Shown: positions 8,003-17,121 of the stretch, piece after piece | Layout: every line of letters starts with the position of its first letter | Position numbering within the stretch: position 1 is the stretch's first letter | Origin: Clostridiales bacterium | Lineage (GTDB): Bacteria; Bacillota; Clostridia; Mahellales; Mahellaceae | Reading direction: 5' to 3' | Length of the DNA: 32,951 nucleotides | Assembly: GCA_030156435.1 (NCBI GenBank) | Contig: JASGMM010000019.1 | Location: forward strand, 1-32,951 | The notes under the pieces: model-generated | What the model was told of the DNA's origin: nothing | Database searches by the model: none | What the model saw: only the letters and a program-made list of their open reading frames with translations | Made by a program: the position numbers and the translations under genes

Positions 8003-11000
8003 TTGCCAAAAAGAGATGATGTAAAAAAGGTTATGGTCATAGGTTCGGGGCCGATAATTATAGGTCAAGCCGCCGAATTTGACTATGCAGGTACCCAAGC
8101 ATGCCAGGCCTTGAAGGCGGAGGGCATAGAAACGGTATTGGTCAATAGCAATCCGGCCACCATCATGACCGATACGAACATGGCCGACAATGTTTATATT
8201 GAACCATTAACCGTAGATATGATAGAGGCTATAATACAAAGAGAGCATCCAGACAGCCTGTTGCCTACTCTGGGAGGTCAGACCGGTTTGAACCTGGCAA
8301 TGGAGCTGGCTGAAAAGGGCATACTCGATAAATATAATATAAAACTGCTGGGCACATCGGCACAATCCATAAGGAAGGCCGAGGACCGCGAGGCTTTCAG
8401 GGAGACCATGAAAGCGATAGGCGAGCCTATAGTGGATAACGTTATAGCCAATGATCTTGATACGGCACTGACTTTCGCCCGGAAGGTGGGATACCCTGTA
8501 ATAGTGCGGCCGGCATATACGCTAGGAGGCACAGGGGGCGGCATAGCCCGCGATGAACACGAACTGCGCCGTATAGCCTCAGATGGATTAAGATTGAGCC
8601 GCGTACATCAGGTGATAGTGGAGCCTTCAATAGCAGGATGGAAGGAAATAGAATACGAGGTTATGCGCGACAGCAATGGAAACTGTATCACTGTCTGTAA
8701 CATGGAAAATATAGATCCCGTAGGCATTCATACCGGGGATAGCATAGTTGTGGCCCCATCGCAGACACTGTCGGATAAGGAATATCAGATGCTGCGGTCA
8801 GCTTCCATAAATATAATAAACGCTTTGGAAATAGAAGGAGGCTGCAATGTCCAATTTGCATTGGATCCGAACAGCATGGATTACTTTGTGATAGAGGTGA
8901 ATCCAAGGGTAAGCCGTTCCAGCGCATTGGCATCCAAAGCCACCGGATACCCCATAGCGCGCGTTGCCACTAAGATAGCTATAGGGTATACGCTGGATGA
9001 GATAATAAACAGTGTTACCGGCAAAACTTATGCATGCTTCGAACCTACACTGGATTATGTGGTCACTAAAATACCCAAGTGGCCATTCGATAAGTTCGTG
9101 TACGCCGAAAAGACGCTGGGTACGCGGATGAAAGCTACGGGCGAGGTTATGGCTATAAGCACAAACCTCGAAGCCAGTCTCCTCAAAGCAGTGCGCTCCT
9201 TGGAGCTGGGCATATATTCGCTGGAAGTGGATCATATACACCGTTTGTCCGACGAGGAGATCAAATCCAGAGTAGCGGAGATAAGCGATGAACGGTTGTT
9301 CGTCGTGGCTGAGGCTTTGCGCAGGGGCTTCAGCATGGAATATATACACGATATAACAAAAATCGACTTCTTCTTCTTGAATAAAATCAACAATATAGTT
9401 GCTTTAGAGGAACATATAAAAACATTGAGCCGTGATACCCTCGATAAAGAAACGCTGCTCAAGGCTAAAAGAATGGGGTTTGCAGACGCAGCTATAGCCA
9501 AATGGTTGGGTATATCGGAGAATGAGGTAAGGCAATTGAGGAAGCAATATGGCATAAAAGCCGTATTCAAGATGGTGGATACATGTGCGGCCGAATTTGA
9601 AGCGGTCAGCCCGTACTATTATTCGACATATGATCAAGGCGATGACTGGCGGCCATTCGACAAGCCGAAAGTAGTCGTATTAGGCTCCGGCCCTATACGC
9701 ATAGGTCAGGGCATAGAATTCGATTATTGCTCGGTGCATTGTGTATGGGCGTTGAGAGAAGCCGGCTACGGTACCGTAATTATCAATAATAACCCTGAAA
9801 CCGTCAGCACTGATTTTGATACATCCGATAGGCTGTACTTTGAGCCTCTGACTGCCGAAGATGTGGCCAACGTTCTCGAAGCAGAGCAACCGTTGGGCGT
9901 AGTGGTTCAATTCGGCGGCCAGACGGCCATAAAGCTGACCAAACCAGTAGCTGACATGGGTATGCCTATAATAGGGACGCAACCACTATATATAGATATG
10001 GCTGAGGATAGAGAGGAATTCGATAAGCTTCTCAATGAACTGAATATACAAAGGCCGGCAGGAGCGACGGTGTTCACCGCTCAAGAGGCTATAGATGCAG
10101 CCAACAAACTTGGCTATCCCGTGTTGGTGAGGCCATCGTATGTACTCGGCGGTCAGGGCATGGAGATAGCTCATTCCGATAAAGACATAGAAGAATATAT
10201 AGGCATAGTCAACCGCGTAAAGCAGGAACATCCCATACTGGTCGATAAGTATCTAATGGGCAAAGAGCTGGAGATCGATGCCATATGCGATGGGCAGGAC
10301 ATACTGATTCCCGGTATTATGGAGCATGTCGAAAGAGCAGGCGTACATTCGGGCGACAGCATATCGGTATATCCTGCGCAGAATATATCAGCGAAGCATC
10401 AGGGTATTATAGTGGATTATACTTATAAATTAGCTAAAGCATTGCATGTCATAGGTTTGGTCAATATACAGTTTATCGTATATAACGACGATGTCTATAT
10501 AATAGAAGTAAATCCACGTTCCAGCCGTACCGTCCCGTATATAAGCAAGGTAACCGGTATACCGATGGTCAATCTCGCTACCAGAGCCGTTATGGGAGAG
10601 AAACTTCGCGATATGGGCTATGGCACGGGATTGCATCCGGCCGGCGAATATATAGCGGTAAAAGTGCCTGTATTCTCATTCGATAAGCTGCCGGATGTGG
10701 AGGTAGGCTTGGGGCCGGAGATGAAATCCACAGGCGAAGTGCTGGGCATAGCAAAAGAGTATTCAGAAGCCCTATATAAAGGCCTATTAGCCAGCGGCAT
10801 AAAATTAGATGCTGTATCTGAAGGCGGTTATGTGCTGATGACTGTAGCTGACGCCGATAAATATGAATTAGTCGAGATAGCCCAGGCATTTCAAGATATG
10901 GGGTATAATATAGTAGCTACAGCCGGTACCGCCCATGTGCTTAACGCCAACTATGTAGCCGCCAACGTCGTTAACAAAATTAATGAAGGAAGCCCTAATA

Positions 11001-11245
11001 TAATGGATCTAATGCTCGAAGGCAAGGTAAAGTTCGTTATAAACACGCCTACCAAGGGCAGGCAGCCTCAAAGGGACGGATTTAAGATACGGCGGTTGGC
11101 AGTAGAGCAATCTATCCCATGCCTCACATCTTTAGATACCGCAAGGGCATTGGTCAATAGCCTGCGCTTACAACGTCAGGGGCAGAAGTTGCAGCCGGTT
11201 AACCTCAAAGACGTGGAAAAGGCTCTGCTTTCAGGAGCTAAGTAG
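8003..11245 (+). CDS. carB: Carbamoyl-phosphate synthase large subunit
   Basis: Makes carbamoyl phosphate from bicarbonate, ammonia and two ATP; ammonia normally comes by tunnel from the glutaminase subunit CarA. The 1080-residue protein has the full duplicated layout: the first ATP-grasp half begins with [19 protein letters not shown] and the second, about residue 553, with [30 protein letters not shown] and [14 protein letters not shown] are the paired ATP-grasp loops, and a C-terminal MGS-like allosteric domain ([26 protein letters not shown]) binds effectors. The start is a TTG, supported by TAGGAGG at 7984-7990 and by the family N-terminus PKRDDVKK. No carA precedes it. A short 4-base gap leads to pyrK. 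Confidence 0.96.
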   Translation: MPKRDDVKKVMVIGSGPIIIGQAAEFDYAGTQACQALKAEGIETVLVNSNPATIMTDTNMADNVYIEPLTVDMIEAIIQREHPDSLLPTLGGQTGLNLAMELAEKGILDKYNIKLLGTSAQSIRKAEDREAFRETMKAIGEPIVDNVIANDLDTALTFARKVGYPVIVRPAYTLGGTGGGIARDEHELRRIASDGLRLSRVHQVIVEPSIAGWKEIEYEVMRDSNGNCITVCNMENIDPVGIHTGDSIVVAPSQTLSDKEYQMLRSASINIINALEIEGGCNVQFALDPNSMDYFVIEVNPRVSRSSALASKATGYPIARVATKIAIGYTLDEIINSVTGKTYACFEPTLDYVVTKIPKWPFDKFVYAEKTLGTRMKATGEVMAISTNLEASLLKAVRSLELGIYSLEVDHIHRLSDEEIKSRVAEISDERLFVVAEALRRGFSMEYIHDITKIDFFFLNKINNIVALEEHIKTLSRDTLDKETLLKAKRMGFADAAIAKWLGISENEVRQLRKQYGIKAVFKMVDTCAAEFEAVSPYYYSTYDQGDDWRPFDKPKVVVLGSGPIRIGQGIEFDYCSVHCVWALREAGYGTVIINNNPETVSTDFDTSDRLYFEPLTAEDVANVLEAEQPLGVVVQFGGQTAIKLTKPVADMGMPIIGTQPLYIDMAEDREEFDKLLNELNIQRPAGATVFTAQEAIDAANKLGYPVLVRPSYVLGGQGMEIAHSDKDIEEYIGIVNRVKQEHPILVDKYLMGKELEIDAICDGQDILIPGIMEHVERAGVHSGDSISVYPAQNISAKHQGIIVDYTYKLAKALHVIGLVNIQFIVYNDDVYIIEVNPRSSRTVPYISKVTGIPMVNLATRAVMGEKLRDMGYGTGLHPAGEYIAVKVPVFSFDKLPDVEVGLGPEMKSTGEVLGIAKEYSEALYKGLLASGIKLDAVSEGGYVLMTVADADKYELVEIAQAFQDMGYNIVATAGTAHVLNANYVAANVVNKINEGSPNIMDLMLEGKVKFVINTPTKGRQPQRDGFKIRRLAVEQSIPCLTSLDTARALVNSLRLQRQGQKLQPVNLKDVEKALLSGAK

Positions 11246-11249
11246 AGTT

Positions 11250-12032
11250 ATGACAGGGATAGTATACAGCAATGATTTGATATCGCCAAGCATATATAAG
11301 ATGGGCATACAGCTTGGCGATACTGCCGAAAGCATACAGGCAGGACAGTTTGCGCACGTGCGATGCGGGCAAAGCTATGACCCGTTACTGCGACGGCCTA
11401 TAAGCGTATGCCAGATCGATGCTGAGAATGGTATCATATATATCACCTATCAGGTAAAAGGCAAAGGTACGCGATGGTTGGCTGAACAAGCAATAGGATC
11501 TAAGCTCGACATTTTGTGCCCTCTCGGCAATTCATTTGAAGCTGTGATGCCAGCCGATATTAACGAAATATGGCTGGTAGGCGGGGGAATAGGCGTTTTC
11601 CCTCTGCAGCTTTTGGCACAACAATATAAGGACAAAGCCGATATAGTCTCGATCCTGGGTTTCAGAAGCGATGAATTTAAGCCTCTGTGGCAACCGTTTG
11701 AGCAATATAGCAAACGCGTTATCATAGCTACTGAGGATGGCAGTTATGGGTATGAAGGCTTGGTAACCGATGAGCTGATATTGGCGCTGCGCGCGCATAA
11801 GCCCCAAATTATAGCGGGTTGCGGGCCATCAAAGATGCTCAAATCGCTGGCCTGTATAGCCGAGCAATACGATGTGCCGTGTGTAGTATCGCTGGAAGAG
11901 AGGATGGGCTGTGGGATAGGCGCTTGTTTAGTATGCAATTGTAAAATCAAGAGCGACGATGAATGGCACTACAGGCGCGTATGTACCGACGGACCTGTAT
12001 TTTGGAGCCATGAGGTGAGTTTCGATGAATGA
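11250..12032 (+). CDS. pyrK: Dihydroorotate dehydrogenase B, electron transfer subunit
   Basis: Carries electrons from the PyrD flavin to NAD+ through FAD and a [2Fe-2S] cluster. The 260-residue product shows the FAD-binding RRPISV, the NAD-binding-fold glycine motif LVGGGIGVFPL, and a C-terminal cluster-binding region with cysteines in GCGIGACLVCNCK and RRVCTDGPVF. Its length is normal. The ATG at 11250 has only a weak local ribosome site (GGAG inside the end of carB), so translation is probably coupled to carB. The end overlaps pyrD by 8 bases, as expected for two subunits of one complex. Confidence 0.95.
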   Translation: MTGIVYSNDLISPSIYKMGIQLGDTAESIQAGQFAHVRCGQSYDPLLRRPISVCQIDAENGIIYITYQVKGKGTRWLAEQAIGSKLDILCPLGNSFEAVMPADINEIWLVGGGIGVFPLQLLAQQYKDKADIVSILGFRSDEFKPLWQPFEQYSKRVIIATEDGSYGYEGLVTDELILALRAHKPQIIAGCGPSKMLKSLACIAEQYDVPCVVSLEERMGCGIGACLVCNCKIKSDDEWHYRRVCTDGPVFWSHEVSFDE

Positions 12033-12939
12033 GATAAACATGTGTGTGGATATATGCGGTGTGAAACTTAAGAATCCGGTCATAGCCGCTTCAGGTACCT
12101 TCGCTTTCGGGCGCGAATACAGCCGATATTTAGACCTGAACAGATTAGGCGGAATATCGGTTAAAGGATTAACATTATACCCTAGAGAAGGCAATCCTCC
12201 TCCACGTATAGCAGAAACCGCGGCAGGGATATTAAATAGTGTCGGTTTACAAAACCCTGGCGTCGATGCTTTCATAAGCAATGAACTGCCATATCTCAAA
12301 CAGTTCGATACCGTTGTAATAGCCAATCTGGCGGGTAACAGCAGGGATGAATATTGTGTAGCTGCAGACAAGCTCGATAAAGCCGATATAGATATGCTGG
12401 AGCTTAATATCTCATGCCCGAATGTTAAAGAAGGCGGATTGTCATTTGGTGCAACGCCTGAAAGCGCTTATGATATAACAAAGCAGGTACGCAATTATTG
12501 TCACCATCCGCTTGTGGTAAAGCTCAGCCCCAACGTTGGAAACATAAAGGATGTGGCATCGGCCGCACAGAACGCCGGTGCGGATGCATTATCGCTCATA
12601 AATACCTTGCTCGGCATGGCTATAGATCCTCATACCAGAAAGCCGATATTAGGCAATATAACGGGAGGTCTATCCGGGCCTGCCATAAAACCGGTTGCAC
12701 TTTATATGGTATGGCAGGCAGCGCAAACGGTGGATATACCTATAATAGGTATGGGAGGTATAATGAACGGGAACGATGCCATCGAGTTTATGCTGGCGGG
12801 AGCTGTTGCAGTGCAGGTCGGCACGGCTAATCTCGTAGAACCTATGGCGACGGTTAGAATCATAGATGATATAGAGCGATATATGCTCGATAATGGACTA
12901 AAAACTATAAAAGATATAACAGGAGGGTTAATATGCTGA
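12025..12939 (+). CDS. pyrD: Dihydroorotate dehydrogenase B, catalytic subunit (class 1B)
   Basis: Oxidises dihydroorotate to orotate with FMN in the cytosol and passes electrons to PyrK. The 304-residue chain has the class 1B active-site cysteine C131 in [12 protein letters not shown]. Other class features are [22 protein letters not shown] and the FMN-phosphate-binding [13 protein letters not shown]. The start lies inside pyrK behind GAGGTGAG. It overlaps pyrE by 7 bases. The PyrK/PyrD pairing indicates an NAD-linked anaerobic-type enzyme and not the quinone-linked class 2. Confidence 0.96.
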   Translation: MNEINMCVDICGVKLKNPVIAASGTFAFGREYSRYLDLNRLGGISVKGLTLYPREGNPPPRIAETAAGILNSVGLQNPGVDAFISNELPYLKQFDTVVIANLAGNSRDEYCVAADKLDKADIDMLELNISCPNVKEGGLSFGATPESAYDITKQVRNYCHHPLVVKLSPNVGNIKDVASAAQNAGADALSLINTLLGMAIDPHTRKPILGNITGGLSGPAIKPVALYMVWQAAQTVDIPIIGMGGIMNGNDAIEFMLAGAVAVQVGTANLVEPMATVRIIDDIERYMLDNGLKTIKDITGGLIC

Positions 12940-13514
12940 CAAAAGAACAAGTGACGGACATATTGAATAAGACCGGTGTCCTATTAAACGGTCATTTTCT
13001 TCTTACATCAGGCAGGCACAGCGACCGCTACATGCAATGCGCCAAACTGTTTCAGTACCCGGAATATAGTGAACTTGTATGCAAATCCCTGGCAGAAGGA
13101 TTTTCGGATGAAAAAGTGGATCTGGTTATAGGGCCTGCTATAGGTGGCATAATAATAGCATATGAATTGGCTAGACAACTTGATGCAAAAGCCATATTCG
13201 CCGAAAGGGAAGACGGCGTTATGACATTGCGGCGCGGATTTGAAATACCGGCAGTAGCTAGGGTAGTGGTGGCTGAAGATGTTACAACCACTGGGGGCTC
13301 GGTTAAAGAGGTGATAGAATTAGTAAAACAATCCCAGGCTGAACTGGCCGGCGTAGCTGTAGTAGTGGACAGGAGCAATGGTAATGTGGATTTTGGGACA
13401 AAATTGTGTGCTGCTATAGCTATGGATATACCATCATACGAGCCATCGGAATGCCCATTATGCAAGGACGGTATCCCTGTAGTTAAACCCGGTAGTAGAA
13501 AATTCCGTGTATAA
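12933..13514 (+). CDS. pyrE: Orotate phosphoribosyltransferase
   Basis: Transfers phosphoribose from PRPP to orotate, giving OMP for PyrF. The 193-residue protein has [16 protein letters not shown] at the N-terminus, the PRPP-binding [20 protein letters not shown] at about 112-130, and a C-terminal [17 protein letters not shown] tail found in clostridial, archaeal and thermophile PyrE. ATG 12933 follows ACAGGAGGGTTAAT closely and lies within the end of pyrD. It is the last gene of the pyr operon, followed by a strong terminator. Confidence 0.95.
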   Translation: MLTKEQVTDILNKTGVLLNGHFLLTSGRHSDRYMQCAKLFQYPEYSELVCKSLAEGFSDEKVDLVIGPAIGGIIIAYELARQLDAKAIFAEREDGVMTLRRGFEIPAVARVVVAEDVTTTGGSVKEVIELVKQSQAELAGVAVVVDRSNGNVDFGTKLCAAIAMDIPSYEPSECPLCKDGIPVVKPGSRKFRV

Positions 13515-13536
13515 TCAAAATCAACATGCTTTTCAC

Positions 13537-13571
13537 GCCAAATCGCCTTTTGATTTGGCTTTGTTTTTTAT
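13537..13571 (+). terminator. Intrinsic terminator of the pyr operon
   Basis: GCCAAATC (13537-13544) pairs with GATTTGGC (13552-13559) across a 7-base loop, followed by TTTGTTTTTTA. It is 22 bases after the pyrE stop. Confidence 0.88.
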
Positions 13572-13577
13572 TTGGTG

Positions 13578-13606
13578 TTGATAATTTCCGTATAAGATTA
13601 TATAAT
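13578..13606 (+). promoter_or_regulatory. Promoter of the deoR-family gene
   Basis: TTGATA at 13578-13583, a 17-base spacer and a perfect TATAAT at 13601-13606, between the pyr terminator and the regulator start. Confidence 0.75.
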
Positions 13607-13648
13607 ATTCCTATAAATTCAATAGATAAACGGGAAGGAAGGATCATT

Positions 13649-14467
13649 ATGCTAGCTGTAGAAAGGCGAAAGAAAATCATGGATCTTCTCTATGAGAACC
13701 AAAGCGTTGCTGTGCCTGATCTGAGCCGCTTGTTCAATATAACCGAAGAAACTGTGCGCAGAGACTTGGCCAAATTGGAGAAAGAGGGTTTGCTGCGACG
13801 TACGTATGGTGGTGCGGTATTGAGCGAGGGTCTGCATTTGGAATTACCTATATCAATAAGAGAAGTAACCAATAAAGAAGGCAAGGAGCTCATGGGGCGG
13901 ACGGCTGCTGGCCTTGTCGAAGATGGGGATACTATAATTATGGATTCCAGTACCACCGTGTTGCAGATGGCCAGATTTTTAAAAGATAAAAAGCGCCTGA
14001 CAGTTATAACGAACGGCCTAAAAATAGCATCTGAATTAGCTCCTTATGAAAATATATCCGTTATTTCCACAGGCGGCATGTTGCGCAGCAGCTCATTATC
14101 TTTCGTAGGTCACTCAGCTGAGAGGGCTATATCCAATTATAATGCCGATATATTCTTCATGTCATGCAAAGGCGTAAGCCTAGATAAATTCGTAACCGAG
14201 TCCAATGAATTTGAAGCAGAACTGAAGAAAATTATGATAAAAGCGGCGCAGCGCATCGTATTATTGGCCGACCATACCAAATTGGATAAAGTATCATTTG
14301 CTACGATATGCTCTATAAAGAACATAGACGTATTTATAACAGATGAAAAATTACCTAAGGAATGGGAAACTTTCATGAAGGATAATGACATAGAATTGTT
14401 GTATGCACTGAAAAATGAGGAAACAAGCGATTATAATCAAAATAAAACGGACTTAAATGTTGATTAA
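13649..14467 (+). CDS. DeoR/GlpR-family transcriptional regulator
   Basis: Predicted repressor of a sugar or sugar-phosphate operon, with a phosphorylated sugar as the usual ligand. The product is 272 residues. An N-terminal winged helix-turn-helix spans about residues 5-57 (VAVPDLSRLFNITEETVRRDL, then LLRRTYGGAV, both family hallmarks). The rest is the DeoR sensor domain with a phosphosugar-type loop MDSSTTVLQMA, VITNGLKIA, and LLADHTKLDKVSF near the end. An ORF reading upstream to 13526 would run through the pyr terminator and promoter; ATG 13649 with GAAGGAAGGA before it is the correct start. It precedes the aldolase by 57 bases, which probably is its target. The ligand is unknown. Confidence 0.9.
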   Translation: MLAVERRKKIMDLLYENQSVAVPDLSRLFNITEETVRRDLAKLEKEGLLRRTYGGAVLSEGLHLELPISIREVTNKEGKELMGRTAAGLVEDGDTIIMDSSTTVLQMARFLKDKKRLTVITNGLKIASELAPYENISVISTGGMLRSSSLSFVGHSAERAISNYNADIFFMSCKGVSLDKFVTESNEFEAELKKIMIKAAQRIVLLADHTKLDKVSFATICSIKNIDVFITDEKLPKEWETFMKDNDIELLYALKNEETSDYNQNKTDLNVD

Positions 14468-14488
14468 TTGCTTTATAAATGATACAAT
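14460..14488 (+). promoter_or_regulatory. Probable promoter of the class II aldolase gene
   Basis: TTGATT at 14460-14465, a 17-base spacer and TACAAT at 14483-14488. The -35 overlaps the deoR stop codon. The start point would be near 14495, leaving a short leader with AAGAGGAGAAG before ATG 14525. Confidence 0.6.
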
Positions 14489-14524
14489 AAGGGTAAAGTT
14501 AATTCAACAAGAGGAGAAGTTTTT

Positions 14525-15334
14525 ATGTATTCTGATTTTAAGATAAAAGAAGAGATATGCGAGATAGGACGTCGCATATACAATAGGGGTTTTGTAGCAG
14601 CCAATGATGGCAATATAACTGTAAGGGTAGATGACGACGAAATTTGGACTACCCCTACCGGTGTCAGCAAAGGCTTTCTGACACCGGATATGTTGATCAA
14701 GGTCAACATGAACGGCGAAGTTATAAACGGTAGCTGGAAACCGTCGTCCGGACTCAAAATGCATTTGAGAGTATACAAAGACAGGCCTGACGTCAGAGCT
14801 GTAGTACATGCTCATCCACCATATGCAACAGCTTTTGCCATAGCCGGTATACCTCTGACACGTTGTGTTATGCCCGAGGCTGTTATTTCGCTGGGTACGG
14901 TACCTATAGCCGAATATGGCACACCTTCAACCGAAGAAATTCCAAATGCCATAGCCAAATATCTGCCGAATTACGATGCCTTGTTGCTGGAAAATCACGG
15001 TGCTCTGACCTACGGTTATGATCTGATGAACGCCTACTTCAAGATGGAAACGCTCGATTTTTACGCTCAATTGTTGTATCTGGCTAATAATCTTGGAGGT
15101 GCAAAGGACATATCGCCCGATAATGTGGAGAAATTGATGCGCGTAAGGGAGAAGATGGGTATAAAGGGACGCCATCCGGGTTGTGAAGGGTGCCAATATG
15201 CCGATGGTACGTGCAAAATAGAAGAAAATCAATCGGATAGTCAAACCGGATCAAAACAATCAACTGTAAAAAATGACGATATAGCCGATATAGTGGCTGA
15301 AGTAACTAGGAAAGTTATGGAACAGTTAAGATAA
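14525..15334 (+). CDS. Class II aldolase (fuculose-/rhamnulose-phosphate aldolase-like) with a C-terminal targeting-like helix
   Basis: Zinc-dependent aldolase/adducin-fold enzyme, expected to cleave a phosphorylated deoxysugar such as fuculose-1-phosphate into lactaldehyde and DHAP. Of 269 residues, 1 to about 210 form the catalytic domain: GNITVRV, TPTGVSKG, SSGLKMHL, the zinc ligands in VVHAHPPYAT (H95, H97) and the third in ENHGALTYG (H158). The family usually ends near 215. Here a three-cysteine segment (C220, C223, C230) and a polar linker rich in S, Q and K are followed by a predicted amphipathic helix, DDIADIVAEVTRKVMEQLR (251-269). That layout resembles encapsulation peptides on microcompartment cargo enzymes, including the aldolases of fucose/rhamnose loci. 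No shell gene lies in the window. Substrate is inferred from family only. Confidence 0.85.
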   Translation: MYSDFKIKEEICEIGRRIYNRGFVAANDGNITVRVDDDEIWTTPTGVSKGFLTPDMLIKVNMNGEVINGSWKPSSGLKMHLRVYKDRPDVRAVVHAHPPYATAFAIAGIPLTRCVMPEAVISLGTVPIAEYGTPSTEEIPNAIAKYLPNYDALLLENHGALTYGYDLMNAYFKMETLDFYAQLLYLANNLGGAKDISPDNVEKLMRVREKMGIKGRHPGCEGCQYADGTCKIEENQSDSQTGSKQSTVKNDDIADIVAEVTRKVMEQLR

Positions 15335-15368
15335 TAAAGGGATGGGATTGTACACTTGCTGCGGCTGT

Positions 15369-15415
15369 GAAGCTGAACCACAACGCAATAAACGATTGTT
15401 GTGGTTCTATGCTTC
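15369..15415. terminator. Hairpin between convergent aldolase and ABC permease genes
   Basis: GAACCACAAC (15375-15384) pairs perfectly with GTTGTGGTTC (15398-15407), extended by GAAGC (15369-15373) with GCTTC (15411-15415). It sits between convergent genes and could stop transcripts from both sides, but neither strand has a proper U-tract. Confidence 0.5.
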
Positions 15416-15428
15416 AAAAGCCTGTACT

Positions 15429-16244
15429 TTACTCTTTATATTGCATGAACCGCGTTTCAAGATAGCTTACAGCCTGATACATTATAGCGGCTACGATGGC
15501 CAATATTATTACGCTGCTCATAACGAGGTCCAATTCGAATACCTGGCTGCCGTATATTATCAAATATCCAAGCCCTTCTTTGGACACCAGAAATTCGCCC
15601 ATTATCACACCTACCCAGGAAAGCCCCACATTTATTTTAAGAGCTGATATAACGGTAGGAACGCTGGCCGGCAATATGACCTTAGTCAGTATCTGGGCTT
15701 TAGAAGCGCCAAAGGTCTGCAAAAGCTTTATCTTGTTTTTATCTACTTCTAAAAAACCGTTCAGCACCATTATAATGGTCACTATGAGCGATATTAGAAG
15801 AGCCATCGCTATAATGGCCGGTTTGCCGTTGCCAAGCCATACTATGAGTATGGGGCCTAACGCCGGTTTAGGCAAGCTGTTTAATACCACCAAATATGGG
15901 TCCAAGATCTTACATGCGTAGTCCGACCACCATAGGCCTATGGCTATCAGAGTGCCGAAAGCTGTGCCTACGATGAAGCCGACCACAGTTTCCGCAACAG
16001 TAGCCCATATATGATTATATAATTGGCCATTATTATGCAGATTGATTATGGTTGTAAGTATTTTAGACGGTTGGCTAGTTATAAAAGGGTCGATTATACC
16101 TAAATCGGCGGCTGCTTCCCATCCGACAATAATGCCAATCAATATCAATACCCTTCCTAGAATAATATTCTGGCGTCGCTTTTTCATCTGTTTTAAGTAA
16201 CTTTGCCTTTCAGGTGAAACGAAGATATCACGGTTAACCGACAT
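15429..16244 (-). CDS. ABC transporter permease, NitT/TauT (SsuC/ThiX) type
   Basis: Membrane-spanning subunit of a high-affinity importer for small organic ions or nutrients. The 271-residue product has about six hydrophobic segments and the binding-protein-dependent permease block near LLQTFGASKAQILTKVILPASVPTVISALKI (about residues 175-205), which contacts the ATPase. The open frame extends to 16352, but AAGGAG ten bases before ATG 16244 fixes the start, and the longer frame would overlap the ATPase by over 100 bases. It overlaps the ATPase stop by 11 bases, so the two are coupled. It is the last gene of this minus-strand operon. The substrate cannot be read from the sequence. Confidence 0.88.
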   Translation of the reverse strand: MSVNRDIFVSPERQSYLKQMKKRRQNIILGRVLILIGIIVGWEAAADLGIIDPFITSQPSKILTTIINLHNNGQLYNHIWATVAETVVGFIVGTAFGTLIAIGLWWSDYACKILDPYLVVLNSLPKPALGPILIVWLGNGKPAIIAMALLISLIVTIIMVLNGFLEVDKNKIKLLQTFGASKAQILTKVILPASVPTVISALKINVGLSWVGVIMGEFLVSKEGLGYLIIYGSQVFELDLVMSSVIILAIVAAIMYQAVSYLETRFMQYKE

Positions 16245-17007
16245 GTATGTCCAGCTCCTTCCATATGCTGTTGAAATATTCCCTGAATTCGGGGCATTTT
16301 CTGGCATTGAGCGGTGTTTTATCTTGACAGCTAAGCCGTATATCGTATACATTCTTAACGATGGCAGGACGTTGGCTCAGCACATATATCCTGTCTGACA
16401 TGGATATAGCCTCCGATATGTCATGGGTCACCAAGACAGCTGTTTTTCCTTCCTGTTTTATAATAGCGGCTACTTCTTCAGATACGGCCAGCCTGGTTTG
16501 GTAGTCGAGTGCTGAAAAAGGCTCATCTAGCAGCAGTATCTCCGGGTTCAAGGCCAGCGTCCGGATCAAAGCCGCGCGTTGGCGCATACCGCCGGACAAT
16601 TGGTGTGGATAATGATATCTGAATTCATACAAGCCATAATTTTTTAATAGCTGCTCCACATGTGATTTTGTACTTTCATTGACTTTATTTTGTATTTCCA
16701 GGCCGAGCAGTACGTTTTGCCATATGTTCCTCCATTCAAACAAGTAATCCTCCTGCAACATATATCCCATTTTATTGGATGGACCGTCAACCGCCTGGCC
16801 GTCCACAATCACGGTTCCACGAGTGGGTTTTATAAGGCCGGCTATAATAGATAGCAACGTGGATTTGCCGCAGCCACTCGGCCCTACAATGCCTACAAAA
16901 TCCTTTTCATATATATCCATAGATATATCTTTTATCGCTTCGGTCTCTCCTTCTGCAGTTTGATATGTCAATCCTATTTTATCCACATGCACTATAATTT
17001 GTGACAC
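16234..17007 (-). CDS. ABC transporter ATP-binding protein, NitT/TauT (SsuB/TauB) type
   Basis: Cytosolic ATPase that powers the permease encoded just downstream. Counting from GTG 17007 the product is 257 residues with Walker A GPSGCGKST at about 42-50, signature LSGGMRQRAALIRTLAL near 137, Walker B EILLLDEPFSALD, and the switch histidine in AVLVTHDISEA. A TTG at 17025 would add six residues, but its first bases are themselves the GGAGGAGG ribosome site, which lies eight bases before the GTG; GTG is therefore preferred. The MGYMLQEDYLFEWRNIWQNVLLG block is typical of nitrate/sulfonate/taurine-type ATPases. Confidence 0.9.
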   Translation of the reverse strand: MSQIIVHVDKIGLTYQTAEGETEAIKDISMDIYEKDFVGIVGPSGCGKSTLLSIIAGLIKPTRGTVIVDGQAVDGPSNKMGYMLQEDYLFEWRNIWQNVLLGLEIQNKVNESTKSHVEQLLKNYGLYEFRYHYPHQLSGGMRQRAALIRTLALNPEILLLDEPFSALDYQTRLAVSEEVAAIIKQEGKTAVLVTHDISEAISMSDRIYVLSQRPAIVKNVYDIRLSCQDKTPLNARKCPEFREYFNSIWKELDIHVG

Positions 17008-17078
17008 TTGTTCTGCCTCCTCCAAAGTTGATCATTTTTATTATATTCCGGGGGTAAGGTAAAGGTGCCGTTTCATGC

Positions 17079-17110
17079 AAAATGCCCAATCTTTTATGAC
17101 TGGGCATTTT
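17079..17110 (-). terminator. Hairpin between substrate-binding protein and ATPase genes
   Basis: AAAATGCCCA (17079-17088) and TGGGCATTTT (17101-17110) form a perfect 10-bp stem. On the minus strand the tail is only four U, so it looks like a leaky terminator or RNA-stabilising hairpin that would raise binding-protein expression above that of the ATPase and permease. Confidence 0.6.
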
Positions 17111-17121
17111 GGTAGTGCGGC

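Noticed and set aside
7099-8040. 313-codon open frame antisense to pyrF
   Set aside because: It lies opposite a conserved enzyme, has no ribosome site or family-like sequence, and is full of Y, I and S. It results from heavy AUA/UAU codon use on the coding strand.
8798-9349. Long antisense open frames within carB, pyrB and pyrC
   Set aside because: All mirror strongly conserved coding frames and show no recognisable domain, so they are shadows.
13526-13648. Upstream extension of the DeoR-family protein
   Set aside because: It would start inside the pyr terminator and run through the gene's own promoter; the ribosome site points to 13649.
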